A DNA stretch of 64,000 bases, from positions 5,022,001-5,086,000 of the forward strand of contig OZ255847.1 of NCBI GenBank assembly GCA_965277855.1, in the 5' to 3' direction. A program made the position numbers and the translations under genes. Below, one piece after another: positions 26,385 through 34,725 of the stretch. Under the pieces are notes generated by a model. That model was not told the origin of the DNA. It saw nothing but the letters and a program-made list of their open reading frames with translations, and did no database searches. Position 1 is the stretch's first letter. Every line of letters begins with the position of its first letter. Source of the stretch: Bog-105 sp965277855 (GTDB taxonomy: Bacteria > Acidobacteriota > Terriglobia > Bryobacterales > Bryobacteraceae).

Positions 26385-27076
26385 AGAAAAGGTCCGGAGA
26401 AGCAAGCACGGGCGGTTTAGCCGGGCCAAGGAAAACAAAGCGGCCCGACGATCGCGGCGCGGCGCAGGGCATGACAGCATGAACGGCCCGAAACGGTCGG
26501 CAAAGTGGCAGTCCTTTTCGCGTTCGCCGCCCCGGTCGAGGACGGTTTTGATTTCTTGGCAAGCTGGCAAGGGTCGAGCTCCTGGAGTGGAAATGAAAAA
26601 GCCCGCAAGAGCGACTGCTCTCCGGGCCTGCCGGAAAATAGCATGTGAACGCCGGAAAAGCGGATCAACGAGAAGCGCCGGAGCACGCCTAAGTCATTGC
26701 AAGATTAGAAGTAGTAATTATTTTGAAGGCGCGTGAACGTCTTGCAAAACTCGACTGAAAGGGCCTTGACGAAGGGCGGGTCGCTGTGAAAGAGAGCGAT
26801 TTTATTGGGGTTTTGCGGTATTTTGCCTTGGCGGGTGGTCAGGTTTGGGCCTTTCGCTTCAACCGGCGAGTGCGGAATGACTGGCATCTATTTGACAGGG
26901 AAGGAGTTGCTTGTTGGAGAGCGCGTTGGAGCAACTCATTTTCGAGGATGCTTCTGGCTTCCTGCCAGGGGCGCGATAGGCCGATGGGTCTGGCCGGGCA
27001 GGAACGCGCTTCTCTAGACGCGCTAGGAAAAGGGTTCATCCGGAGTTTCGAATCGAGGCGGAAAAGGGACAGGAGT
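26385..27076. other. Intergenic region upstream of the composite surface protein
   Basis: 692 bases with no convincing gene on either strand. It contains the terminator-like hairpin at 26596-26627, a local AT-rich patch (26700-26830) and the sequence abutting the insertion sequence at 27073. Frames at 26786-27097 (plus) and 26705-26887 (minus) have no recognisable features. Confidence 0.4.
26596..26627 (-). terminator. Intrinsic terminator or attenuator on the minus strand
   Basis: On the minus strand a stem GCCCG..AGAGC/GCTCT..CGGGC (26601-26627) is followed by five T (26596-26600). It sits 212 bases upstream of the composite-protein start. No minus-strand gene lies above it except the insertion sequence, so it either ends IS-derived transcripts or attenuates the surface-protein gene. 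Confidence 0.6.
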
Positions 27077-28303
27077 CTAGGGGGCCCAGCGGAGTAATTG
27101 ATCGACGGTCAGCGCGACCACTCCAAACGTGAGATGCGCCATGATTTTAGGGGCGCCCCGGAAGTAGATCAGGCGGCCTCCGAACTCGTCTTTCAAACGC
27201 GCGTTGAGTTGCTCGACGATGGTGCGTTTTTTAAAGCGCTGTTTCTGTTCTTCCGTCAGTTCATCCGGCCGGTCGTTGGATTTATGGGGGCGCCGGATGG
27301 GTTTGATAAGCGCTTGATGACCGAGCTTCCGGCTTTGCTGTCGAATGGCTCGGGCGTCGTAAGCGGAATCCATAATGTCGCACTGCCAGCGGACACGGCC
27401 GGCGCTCATCGGCATGAGTGGAATGGCGGCTTGCGAATCATGCACGCCGGCGCCGGTGAGCAGGCAACTGATGGGGATGCGTCCTGCATCGGCTACGTCC
27501 CAATGCAGCTTGAAGCCGCGCCAGTAATGCTGATGGCCCTGACTGCTGGTCTTGACTCCGAGGCTGCGCTCCTGGGGCAGGTCGGCGCGCATTTCCGGCA
27601 GCGTCATGTGCGCTTGGCGTGCGAGCCGCGGCCCGCGTTGACAGGCCTTAGCGCGTGGATGCGGTCCTCTTTTACGGCGCTGGTGAAGGCCTGTTCGAGT
27701 TTTGTATTTGGGAAAGGGGGAGGGCTTTGGCAGGCGTTTTTTGTCTCTGTCCGCGGGCAGTCGTTGGCGCGCTTCAATGGCGGTCGAGTCGCGCGCGATG
27801 TGCTCGATCACCCGATCTTGCTGGGTGTTTCGGATCAGCGCTGCGTGGATCTTGCCAGGCAGTCCGGCAGCGGCGAACTCGGCGAAGGCGCGCGAGAAAG
27901 TGGCTTCCGTGGGGATCTGTTGAGCGGTGTCCCAGCCGCACAGCCGGCGCAGTTGCGTGTCCGTCTGCAAACGCTGCATCAGATGCCGGGCGGTGGGCAG
28001 ATTGTAGATCGCTTTGGCGAAGAAGGCCGTCGCCAGCAACTGGCGGTCACAAGGCCGCCGTCCGGTGCGCGCGCGCCGCCCTAGCCAGCGCGCGAGCGGC
28101 TCCCTGCTCAGCACCGCGGCCAGCAACCGCGCCGGTTTGCCCATTGCTCCCACCGACGACTCCAGCCAGGGGAATAGCTCGGCCTGTAACAGGTTGCGGA
28201 ATTGCCTCAATCGATCCTGCGCTGTACTCTGCAAAAGGGATCCTCCTCCGATGTTTTGAAATTTGTTTGGCGACAAAATCTTACATCGGCGCAGGGCCCC
28301 CTT
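27073..28303 (-). mobile_element. Insertion sequence with DDE transposase
   Basis: About 1.23 kb. Imperfect terminal inverted repeats share AGGGGGCCC-x-GCG: TCTAGGGGGCCCAGCGG at the left (27075) and GTAAGGGGGCCCTGCGCCG read inward from 28305. The transposase stop codon lies within the left repeat. No clear target duplication could be read. Confidence 0.65.
27077..28276 (-). CDS. IS5/IS1182-type DDE transposase
   Basis: 399 residues in the longest frame, apparently intact. An N-terminal DUF772-like region (LLATAFFAKAIYNLPTARHL) is followed by the catalytic domain. The acidic residues are seen in ARDSTAIEA (first D), DIMDSAYDARA (second D) and RTIVEQLNARLKDEFGG (E). The open frame begins with TTG at 28276, but GGAGGAGG at about 28248-28255 favours a TTG start near 28234. 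There are no frameshifts, so this is the only possibly active transposase in the window. Confidence 0.85.
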   Translation of the reverse strand: MSPNKFQNIGGGSLLQSTAQDRLRQFRNLLQAELFPWLESSVGAMGKPARLLAAVLSREPLARWLGRRARTGRRPCDRQLLATAFFAKAIYNLPTARHLMQRLQTDTQLRRLCGWDTAQQIPTEATFSRAFAEFAAAGLPGKIHAALIRNTQQDRVIEHIARDSTAIEARQRLPADRDKKRLPKPSPFPKYKTRTGLHQRRKRGPHPRAKACQRGPRLARQAHMTLPEMRADLPQERSLGVKTSSQGHQHYWRGFKLHWDVADAGRIPISCLLTGAGVHDSQAAIPLMPMSAGRVRWQCDIMDSAYDARAIRQQSRKLGHQALIKPIRRPHKSNDRPDELTEEQKQRFKKRTIVEQLNARLKDEFGGRLIYFRGAPKIMAHLTFGVVALTVDQLLRWAP

Positions 28304-28380
28304 ACAAACAATTTCTTCTGTTTCTGCTTTAAACCGCTTCTCTTACTTATGCGTTTTGCAAGTGCCTCCCGTGACCAGGC

Positions 28381-28412
28381 GTCTCTCGTAGGGGGTAGAC
28401 TTCAGCTTGGCG
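28381..28412 (-). repeat. REP-like motif (GCTGAAG..CTACCC..TACGAG), copy 2
   Basis: On the minus strand this reads like 11346-11368 and 42898-42926: a short imperfect palindrome AGGCT-GA-AGCCT type core followed by CTACCC(CC)TACGAG. It lies between the insertion sequence and the permease gene. The 281 bases from the IS end to the permease start hold nothing else recognisable. Confidence 0.45.
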
Positions 28413-28584
28413 TCGTTTCTGCTTTGCGCGGCTCTGCTTTGCGCAGCGCGTTGTCCTGTTCCGAGACACAGCATTTCGAAAGTGAACAGTAGCTGCCTCT
28501 TTCAGAAGAGCTAATGTCCTTTGTTTCTGCAACGGTTTAGCATGGCGATGGACGTGCACCACTCCGCCGTCAGCGAGGTACCGC

Positions 28585-31068
28585 ATGATTGAAAACACCG
28601 TGTCCTTCCTACGCGAGCTGAAAGTCGGCATCCGTTCCCTGTCCCGCGCAAAAGGCCTGACCGCAGCCGTCATACTGACCCTGGCGCTCGGCATCGGAGC
28701 CAACGCCGTGGTGTTCAGCCTCGTGCGCGGTGTTCTGCTGCGCCCGCTCGTCAATCGCGACGAGAGCCGGCTCATTTACATCCGGCAGAGCGCGCCAGGT
28801 ATGGGAAACGACAACGCCAACTTCTCCATCCCGGAAATCGCGGATTTGCGCTCACGCGTCAAAACGCTGCGCTCGTTCGGCGAGTTCTCCAGCTTTGGCT
28901 TTACCTTGGTCGGGCTCGGCGAACCCCGCTCGGTTCGGTCCGGGGTTGTGAATGGCTCGTACTTCCAGGTCATGGGTTTGCGTCCCATACTCGGGCGTCT
29001 CCTCGACGCGCGCGACGACGGTCCAAATGCCGCCGGCGCGGTGGTCTTGACCTACCGATTCTGGTCGACCGTATTGAAGAGCGATCCCTCGGTGCTCGGC
29101 AAAACCGTCCGCCTCGATTCAATCTTCGACGCCCGCACCGCCACCGTCGTCGGCGTTCTCGAATCCTGCGTCCCGTATCCGGCCGACACCGAAATCATCG
29201 CCAACATCGTCACCAGCTCGCACCATCTATCCGCCATGATGGTCACCAACCGGATCCACCGCATGACCGACTTGTTCGCGAGGCTCGTGCCGGGCGCGAA
29301 CCTCGAAACGGCGCGCGCGGAGTTGCGTTCCGTCTACGGGGCCATGAAGCGGGAGCACCCCGAAGCCTATCCGGCCAAAGCCGATTACCGGATCAATGCG
29401 GTGACCCTGCGCGACCAGCTCACCTCAGGAGCGCGCACCATATTGCTGGTCCTGATGGTGACCTCGCTGCTGGTTTTCGTGATCGCCTGCTCCAACGTCG
29501 CCAATCTGATTTTGGCCCGCAACGTACGCCGCGAAGCCGAACTGGGTCTGCGCGCGGCGCTAGGCGCTAGCACCGCTGCTTTGCGTCGTACTCTCTTAAC
29601 CGAAAGCCTGCTGCTCTGTGTGGCCGGAGCAATTCTCGGAATTCTGATCGCCAGCCCGATGGTGGCCCTGCTCGGCCGTTATCTGTCGCGCTACTCCATC
29701 CGAGCCCTCGACCTTACTATCGAGCCGAGCATGCTATGGGTCGGCGCGGGACTGGCGGTCGCCGCCGCCGTGCTCTTGGCATTCATTCCCCGCCTGCCGT
29801 TGTCGGGCGGCGCACAAGGCTTTGCCCTCAGCAGCGGGAGCGCTCGCGTCACTGGCGCCGCGAACCGTAAATTAAAGGTCTTCGCGATCGTTCAGATCGC
29901 CGCCTCCTTCGTGTTGGTCGCGTCCGCCGGAGCTACCGTCAAAACGCTTATTTCCCTCCAAGCCGCGCAGACCGCTTTCGAAACCAGCCGTGTGCTCGCA
30001 GTGGATGTGCCCGTGATCCATTTGGGAAAGACGCCGGGCCAGGTGGTCGATTTCTACCGCGAAGCGACGCGGCGAATCCGTCAATTGCCCGGTGTTCAGA
30101 ACGTGGCTATCGGCTCGACCGTCCCCTGGCGTGATGCTTCGTCCGACCTCGGACTCGAATTTTCGGCCGACGGGCACGTGCCCGCCCCGAGCGAGGAGCA
30201 TCCCCGCGCCAAGTTTCGGATCCTATCACCGGGATTTTTCGCAACGCTTGGCCTGCCTCTTATCGAAGGACGTGATTTCACCGATGCCGACCGCAACAGC
30301 AGCAACCCCGTCGCCATCGTAAGCGAGAGCGTGGCCCAGCGGATGTTCCCCAAGGGCGATCCTCTGGACCACCACATCATGTGGACCGACCCGATCATGA
30401 AAGTCCTCCCCTTCGTGAATTCCACGCCGCTGCGCATTATTGGCGTAGTGGCTGATATGGACGACTTGAACGTTGTGCCCACACCGACCATGACCGTCTA
30501 TCGTCCTTTCGATCAGGAGCAAGCTATTGGAGGAGGGCGCCTGTTCGTGCACGTGCGCTCTAATCCCTATGCTCTGGTAACGCCCATTCGGCGCATCATG
30601 CGCAAAATGTCCGCGGACCAGCCCGTCGAACGCGCGGCGACACTGGCAGACATACGAACCGAAGTGCTTTCGCCCGATCGGCTCAACGTGATGGTCTTCG
30701 GCGCTTTCGCTGTCGTGGCGCTGCTCATTGCCGTAGTCGGGGTCGCCGGCGTGCTGGCCTTCTCTGTCAGCGGACGCACTCGCGAATTTGGCATACGGCT
30801 TGCCGTTGGATCGCAGCCGCGGAATCTGCTGCTGCGCGTCATCACGGAGGGCACTGCCATCGCCATCGCCGGACTCGCTGTCGGTTTAGCCTGCGGGTTT
30901 GGCCTCGCGCAATTGGCCGGCACTTTCCTGGCAGACCTGAAAACCCCGGGGATGCTGCCGGTAGCCGGCTCGGCGCTCGTCCTGTTAATTGCGGCCGTGA
31001 CAGCTTCGGTCATACCCGCCGCGCGCGCCGCCCGCATCGACGTGATTCAGGCGCTGCGCATGGAGTAA
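28585..31068 (+). CDS. Duplicated FtsX/MacB-type ABC permease (ADOP-like, orphan)
   Basis: 827 residues in two similar halves, each a periplasmic MacB_PCD domain followed or flanked by FtsX membrane segments. The first helix is GLTAAVILTLALGIGANAVVFSLV. The FtsX triplet with TSLLVFVIACSNVANLILARNVRREAELGLRAALGAS follows, read in blocks, and the second copy ends with VAVVALLIAVVGVAGVLAFSVSGRTREFGIRLAVGSQ-type sequence. The length and duplication match the acidobacterial duplicated orphan permeases, which lack an adjacent ATPase; none is seen here. Its substrate is unknown, with MacB-like export or lipid-linked functions possible. No operon partner is present. Confidence 0.85.
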   Translation: MIENTVSFLRELKVGIRSLSRAKGLTAAVILTLALGIGANAVVFSLVRGVLLRPLVNRDESRLIYIRQSAPGMGNDNANFSIPEIADLRSRVKTLRSFGEFSSFGFTLVGLGEPRSVRSGVVNGSYFQVMGLRPILGRLLDARDDGPNAAGAVVLTYRFWSTVLKSDPSVLGKTVRLDSIFDARTATVVGVLESCVPYPADTEIIANIVTSSHHLSAMMVTNRIHRMTDLFARLVPGANLETARAELRSVYGAMKREHPEAYPAKADYRINAVTLRDQLTSGARTILLVLMVTSLLVFVIACSNVANLILARNVRREAELGLRAALGASTAALRRTLLTESLLLCVAGAILGILIASPMVALLGRYLSRYSIRALDLTIEPSMLWVGAGLAVAAAVLLAFIPRLPLSGGAQGFALSSGSARVTGAANRKLKVFAIVQIAASFVLVASAGATVKTLISLQAAQTAFETSRVLAVDVPVIHLGKTPGQVVDFYREATRRIRQLPGVQNVAIGSTVPWRDASSDLGLEFSADGHVPAPSEEHPRAKFRILSPGFFATLGLPLIEGRDFTDADRNSSNPVAIVSESVAQRMFPKGDPLDHHIMWTDPIMKVLPFVNSTPLRIIGVVADMDDLNVVPTPTMTVYRPFDQEQAIGGGRLFVHVRSNPYALVTPIRRIMRKMSADQPVERAATLADIRTEVLSPDRLNVMVFGAFAVVALLIAVVGVAGVLAFSVSGRTREFGIRLAVGSQPRNLLLRVITEGTAIAIAGLAVGLACGFGLAQLAGTFLADLKTPGMLPVAGSALVLLIAAVTASVIPAARAARIDVIQALRME

Positions 31069-31470
31069 TCCCGCAGGTGAAGACAGAAGCGCGCTCCTTC
31101 TCGCCGCAAAATAGCAATGCCCAAACCACTGCTCTGAAAGTCTGAGTTGTGGTCGGCGAAGGCGGGCGAAAAATCCAGAGTTGTTTTGGGACCTTCGCGT
31201 TCACCCCGGAGCAGAGCAGCGCTACGGTGACAGGCGAAAACGCCTGTTCCACGAGAGGCACACTGGCATTTTGCGATTAGGGGCGAGATTCAAAACGGCG
31301 AGTGACTTTCATTTGATTCCGCGGCCCCTGGGGACATTGTTACTCCCTCATAGTTTGGAAGAGACCAGCAACCTTCACGAGATTTCCACAGCAGTGGAAG
31401 AAGAGCTCGCAGCGCCGCTGTCCGGAGCCGCGCGCCGGCAAGCGTTTTTTGAATTTACGACGAGCAGCAG
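31069..31470. other. Intergenic region with dispersed repeat copy B
   Basis: 402 bases holding the repeat at 31164-31273. A plus-strand frame (31181-31474) includes a protein-like tail, HEISTAVEEELAAPLSGAAR, but begins inside the repeat and has no RBS. It is not called. Confidence 0.4.
31164..31273. repeat. Dispersed intergenic repeat, copy B
   Basis: Partner of 10953-11060. Its central hairpin is ACAGGCG-AAAA-CGCCTGT (31230-31247). Stem bases are conserved relative to copy A. Its setting between genes and its spread suggest a REP- or MITE-like element. Confidence 0.7.
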
Positions 31471-31614
31471 CTAGGGAGCGAAGAGGCGGGTCAGGAGATA
31501 CAAGGTCGCGATCAATAAGGCGAGATAGACGAGAACGGCGGCGTAAACACGTCCCCAGGTGCCCAGAAATGGGGGCGGGCTCTCGGGAAGCGTCTTATCT
31601 TGGCTGCTAGGCAT
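31471..31614 (-). CDS. Small single-pass membrane protein (47 residues)
   Basis: ATG at 31614 to TAG at 31471-31473. The protein has a Pro-rich polar N-terminus (MPSSQDKTLPESPPPFLG), then one clear membrane helix (VYAAVLVYLALLIATLYLL) with a basic Arg before LFAP. The N-terminus lacks a cleavable signal; positive-inside reasoning is ambiguous. It lies divergent from the NtrC-type regulator. The family is not recognised, but the composition is strongly protein-like. Confidence 0.55.
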   Translation of the reverse strand: MPSSQDKTLPESPPPFLGTWGRVYAAVLVYLALLIATLYLLTRLFAP

Positions 31615-31718
31615 CGTCCGTAAGGGGCGCTTAGTAGGAAAACTCGGTAGTGGCAGTCACTCTGTTACTCGTACTAAGATAAAGGTTCCGCAAGTTACAC
31701 ATTTGATAATGCTGATGT

Positions 31719-31756
31719 GCCCGGTCGAGTTGCGCGCCGACCGGGCCTGTTTTTTT
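31719..31756 (+). terminator. Rho-independent terminator upstream of the NtrC-type gene
   Basis: A perfect 9-base stem, GCCCGGTCG (31719-31727) and CGACCGGGC (31738-31746), is followed by CTG and seven T. It ends 20 bases before the regulator's GTG start. No plus-strand gene is recognised just upstream, so it may end an unannotated short RNA or act as an attenuator of the regulator-gcv operon. Confidence 0.75.
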
Positions 31757-31776
31757 GATCGGATAGACTGAACACC

Positions 31777-33198
31777 GTGGGAAACCAAGCCACATCACGC
31801 CAGGCGACCAATGTACTCATCGTTGACGACGAGGAGTCGCAGCGCGTGCCCCTGGCGGCGATGATTTCAGCGTGGGGTTTTAACGTCGAAACAGCAGGCG
31901 ACGGGCAGGAAGCGATCGAGAAGCTGGCCGTCTTCAACGCCGGTGTGATCGTGACGGATTTGATGATGCCGCGAATGGACGGCTTCGAGTTGATGAAGCG
32001 CCTGGGCAGCGATGGGAACATGCCGCCGGCGATCGTACTGACGGCTTTCGGCAATATCGAAACGGCTATTCAGACGATTCATGATCTGGGTGCGTTCTGG
32101 TTTTTGGAAAAGCCGATTCAGCCGGCGGCACTCCGTGTCTTGCTCGAACGCGCGGCCTCGCAAAGCCAATTAGCCGAAGAAACAGAGCGACTGCAGCGGC
32201 AATTGGCGAATACGGGAGTGCTGGTCGATATGGTGGGCACGTCGCCGCAGATGCAGCAGGTGTTTAACGTGATCCAGCAGGTGGCACCGAGCAAAGCAGC
32301 AGTATTGGTGGTAGGTGAAAGCGGTACCGGCAAGGAATTGGTGGCGCGCGCGATTCATCAACTCAGCAACCGCCGGGCCGGGCCGTTTGTCGCGATCAAC
32401 TGCGCCGCGATGCCTGAGACCCTGATGGAAAGCGAGTTGTTCGGACACGAAAAAGGGGCGTTTACGGGGGCTTTAGAGAGACGGGCCGGATGCTTCGAAC
32501 TGGCGCAGCATGGCACGCTGCTGCTCGACGAACTCGCTGAGATGCCTTCGAACACGCAGGCCAAGCTGTTGCGTGTTTTGGAAGACTCGCGCGTGCGGCG
32601 ACTCGGCGGCAAGAGTGAAATTTCGGTGGACGTGCGCGTAATAGCGGCCACCAATCGAAACCTGGATGATGCGCTGAAGAAAGGCGATCTACGGGAAGAC
32701 CTGTACTACCGCTTGAACGTGTTTCAAATCTCGCTGCCTCCGCTGCGGCAGCGCCTGGCGGACATTCCGGTTTTGACCGAAACACTAATCACGTATTTAA
32801 ACCGAAAGCATACCTGCAACGTGACGCACGTAACGCCCGATGTAATGGAAGCGTTTCGCAAGCATCACTGGCCCGGGAATGTGCGCGAACTCAGAAATGT
32901 GTTGGAGCGGGCGGTGATTATGACCGGTGAAGGCGTGATTCAAATGGCTCACCTTCCGTACGATTTTGGCGCATCGATCGGCGCGCGTCCGCTGGCGCAA
33001 GTTTTCGAACCCGAGAGCGTCCGATTAGCGGTGGGCACGACCGTAAGCGAAGCGGAAAAAGCGCTGATTCAAGTGACGTTGCAGCACACCAAGAACAATA
33101 AAACCCGGGCTGCCGAGATCCTGGGCATCAGTCTGAAAACCCTGTTCAATAAACTAAAAGAGTACGGCGCGTCCGATCCGGGCGAAGCCATCGCTTAA
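31777..33198 (+). CDS. Sigma-54-dependent response regulator (NtrC family)
   Basis: 473 residues from a GTG start. The receiver domain (1-120) has VLIVDDEESQ and phospho-acceptor Asp61 in VIVTDLMMPRMDG. The AAA+ domain has Walker A GESGTGKE (180-187), the sigma-54 contact loop GAFTGA (227-232) and the Walker B-like LLLDELAEM. A Fis-type HTH ends the protein (NKTRAAEILGISLKTLFNKL). All elements for sigma-54 activation are present. No cognate kinase is adjacent. gcvT starts 18 bases after its stop, so it is probably cotranscribed with the glycine cleavage genes. Confidence 0.95.
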   Translation: MGNQATSRQATNVLIVDDEESQRVPLAAMISAWGFNVETAGDGQEAIEKLAVFNAGVIVTDLMMPRMDGFELMKRLGSDGNMPPAIVLTAFGNIETAIQTIHDLGAFWFLEKPIQPAALRVLLERAASQSQLAEETERLQRQLANTGVLVDMVGTSPQMQQVFNVIQQVAPSKAAVLVVGESGTGKELVARAIHQLSNRRAGPFVAINCAAMPETLMESELFGHEKGAFTGALERRAGCFELAQHGTLLLDELAEMPSNTQAKLLRVLEDSRVRRLGGKSEISVDVRVIAATNRNLDDALKKGDLREDLYYRLNVFQISLPPLRQRLADIPVLTETLITYLNRKHTCNVTHVTPDVMEAFRKHHWPGNVRELRNVLERAVIMTGEGVIQMAHLPYDFGASIGARPLAQVFEPESVRLAVGTTVSEAEKALIQVTLQHTKNNKTRAAEILGISLKTLFNKLKEYGASDPGEAIA

Positions 33199-33216
33199 GA
33201 CCTTAGTTTTGAACTG

Positions 33217-34323
33217 GTGATGACGACAACTAGCGAGCTGAAGAGGACGCCTCTTTTCGATTCCCACGTATCGGCAAAAGCGCGGCTGGTCGATTTTGGC
33301 GGCTGGCATATGCCAGTGCAGTATTCGAGTATTCTCGAAGAGCACAACGCGGTGCGCCACGGCGCGGGCTTGTTCGATGTGAGCCACATGGGCGAGATCG
33401 ATGTGCGCGGCCCGGAAGCAGCGAAGCTGGTCGATCATGTTTCTACCAACAACGGGGCGAAGCTCAAAATCGGACAGGCGCATTACTCGGCTCTGCTGTA
33501 TGAGCATGGCGGATTCGTGGACGACATTTTAGTCCACAAAGTGGCGGACGATCACTTTTTCCTCTGTGTAAATGCTTCGAATCAGGAGAAAGATTTCGAG
33601 CACATCGTGGCTCACAATTCGTTCGACGCGGAAGCGACCTTTAGCAGCGAGCAATATTCCCAATTGGCCATACAGGGGCCGCAAGCGCGGGCGACACTGC
33701 AGAAGCTGACTCACGTCGATCTCGGGGCCATCAAGTATTACTGGTTTGAAGACGGCACAGTGGCGGGCGAAGCGGCGCGGATCGCGCACACCGGCTACAC
33801 GGGTGAAGACGGATTCGAGATCTATATCTCGCCGCTGCAAGCGTCGCGCATCTGGCAGGAAGTGTTGCAAGCAGGCGAAGAGTTCGACATCCGGCCGTGC
33901 GGATTAGGCGCGCGGAATACGCTTCGCCTGGAGGCCAAGATGGCGCTCTACGGCCATGAGCTGACAGCCTCGACCAATCCCTTTGAAGCGGACCTGGGAT
34001 GGATCGTCAAGATGGACAAAGGTGACTTTGTGGGACGGGCGGCGCTTGAGAAATTGCAGCAGGCCGGATTGACGCGCAAGCTCGCGGGGTTCGCCATGCG
34101 CGAGCGCGGCATTGGGCGAGACGGCTATGAGATTTGGATCGATGGCAAACCCGCGGGCTGGGTAACCAGCGGCGGTCCATCGCCGAGCTTGAACGAGAAC
34201 ATCGGTCTCGGGTATTTGCCGTTGGACAAAACAGAGCCGGGGACACCGATTCAGATCCTGATCAGGAATGCGCCGGTGGCTGCTGAAGTTGTGACGACTC
34301 CCTTCTACAAACGAGCCAAGTAA
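33217..34323 (+). CDS. gcvT: Aminomethyltransferase, glycine cleavage T protein
   Basis: A 368-residue folate-dependent enzyme that releases ammonia from the lipoyl-bound aminomethyl group and forms methylene-tetrahydrofolate. Family blocks include LVDFGGWHMPVQYSSILEEH, GLFDVSHMGEI, the folate-site Asp region YTGEDGFEIYI, and GLGARNTLRLEAKMALYGHE. GTG at 33217 or ATG at 33220 could be the start. It is the first gene of gcvT-gcvH-gcvPA-gcvPB, with gcvH starting on the next base after its stop. Confidence 0.96.
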   Translation: MMTTTSELKRTPLFDSHVSAKARLVDFGGWHMPVQYSSILEEHNAVRHGAGLFDVSHMGEIDVRGPEAAKLVDHVSTNNGAKLKIGQAHYSALLYEHGGFVDDILVHKVADDHFFLCVNASNQEKDFEHIVAHNSFDAEATFSSEQYSQLAIQGPQARATLQKLTHVDLGAIKYYWFEDGTVAGEAARIAHTGYTGEDGFEIYISPLQASRIWQEVLQAGEEFDIRPCGLGARNTLRLEAKMALYGHELTASTNPFEADLGWIVKMDKGDFVGRAALEKLQQAGLTRKLAGFAMRERGIGRDGYEIWIDGKPAGWVTSGGPSPSLNENIGLGYLPLDKTEPGTPIQILIRNAPVAAEVVTTPFYKRAK

Positions 34324-34713
34324 ATGAGCTATCCAGAAACGTACAAATACACAAAAGAGCATGAGTGGGTACACGTAGAGGGTGACCACGGGACAATCGG
34401 CATTACCGACCATGCCCAGCATGAATTGGGCGACATCGTATTCGTCGATCTGCCGAAAGTGGGCGCAGCGGTGACGAAGGGGCAGACATTCGGATCAGTG
34501 GAATCGGTGAAAGCCGTTTCGGACATCTACTCGCCGGTGACTGGAGAGGTGCTCGAAGCGAACGAGCTGCTGGGTAAGACGCCGGAGCGTTTGAATGAAG
34601 ATCCGCACGGCGATGCCTGGCTGATCAAGATTAAGCTGGCGGGCGCGGCTGCCGACGAAATTAATGGACTAATGTCGTCGGCCGATTATCAAAAATACGT
34701 AGGCGCGGAGTAG
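34324..34713 (+). CDS. gcvH: Glycine cleavage H protein
   Basis: A 129-residue lipoyl carrier that shuttles the aminomethyl group between P and T proteins. The lipoylation site is Lys63 in GSVESVKAVSDIYSP. The opening YKYTKEHEWVHVEGDHGTIG and end DWLIKIKL-like (DAWLIKIKL) fit the family and length. It directly abuts gcvT. Confidence 0.97.
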   Translation: MSYPETYKYTKEHEWVHVEGDHGTIGITDHAQHELGDIVFVDLPKVGAAVTKGQTFGSVESVKAVSDIYSPVTGEVLEANELLGKTPERLNEDPHGDAWLIKIKLAGAAADEINGLMSSADYQKYVGAE

Positions 34714-34725
34714 GGACACACTTAG

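Noticed and set aside
31181..31474. 98-codon plus-strand frame
   Set aside because: Begins within the dispersed repeat, has no ribosome site and matches no family, though its tail is protein-like.
33199..33216. Possible glycine riboswitch before gcvT
   Set aside because: Only 18 bases separate the regulator stop from gcvT, and no matching motifs were seen upstream of the regulator either.
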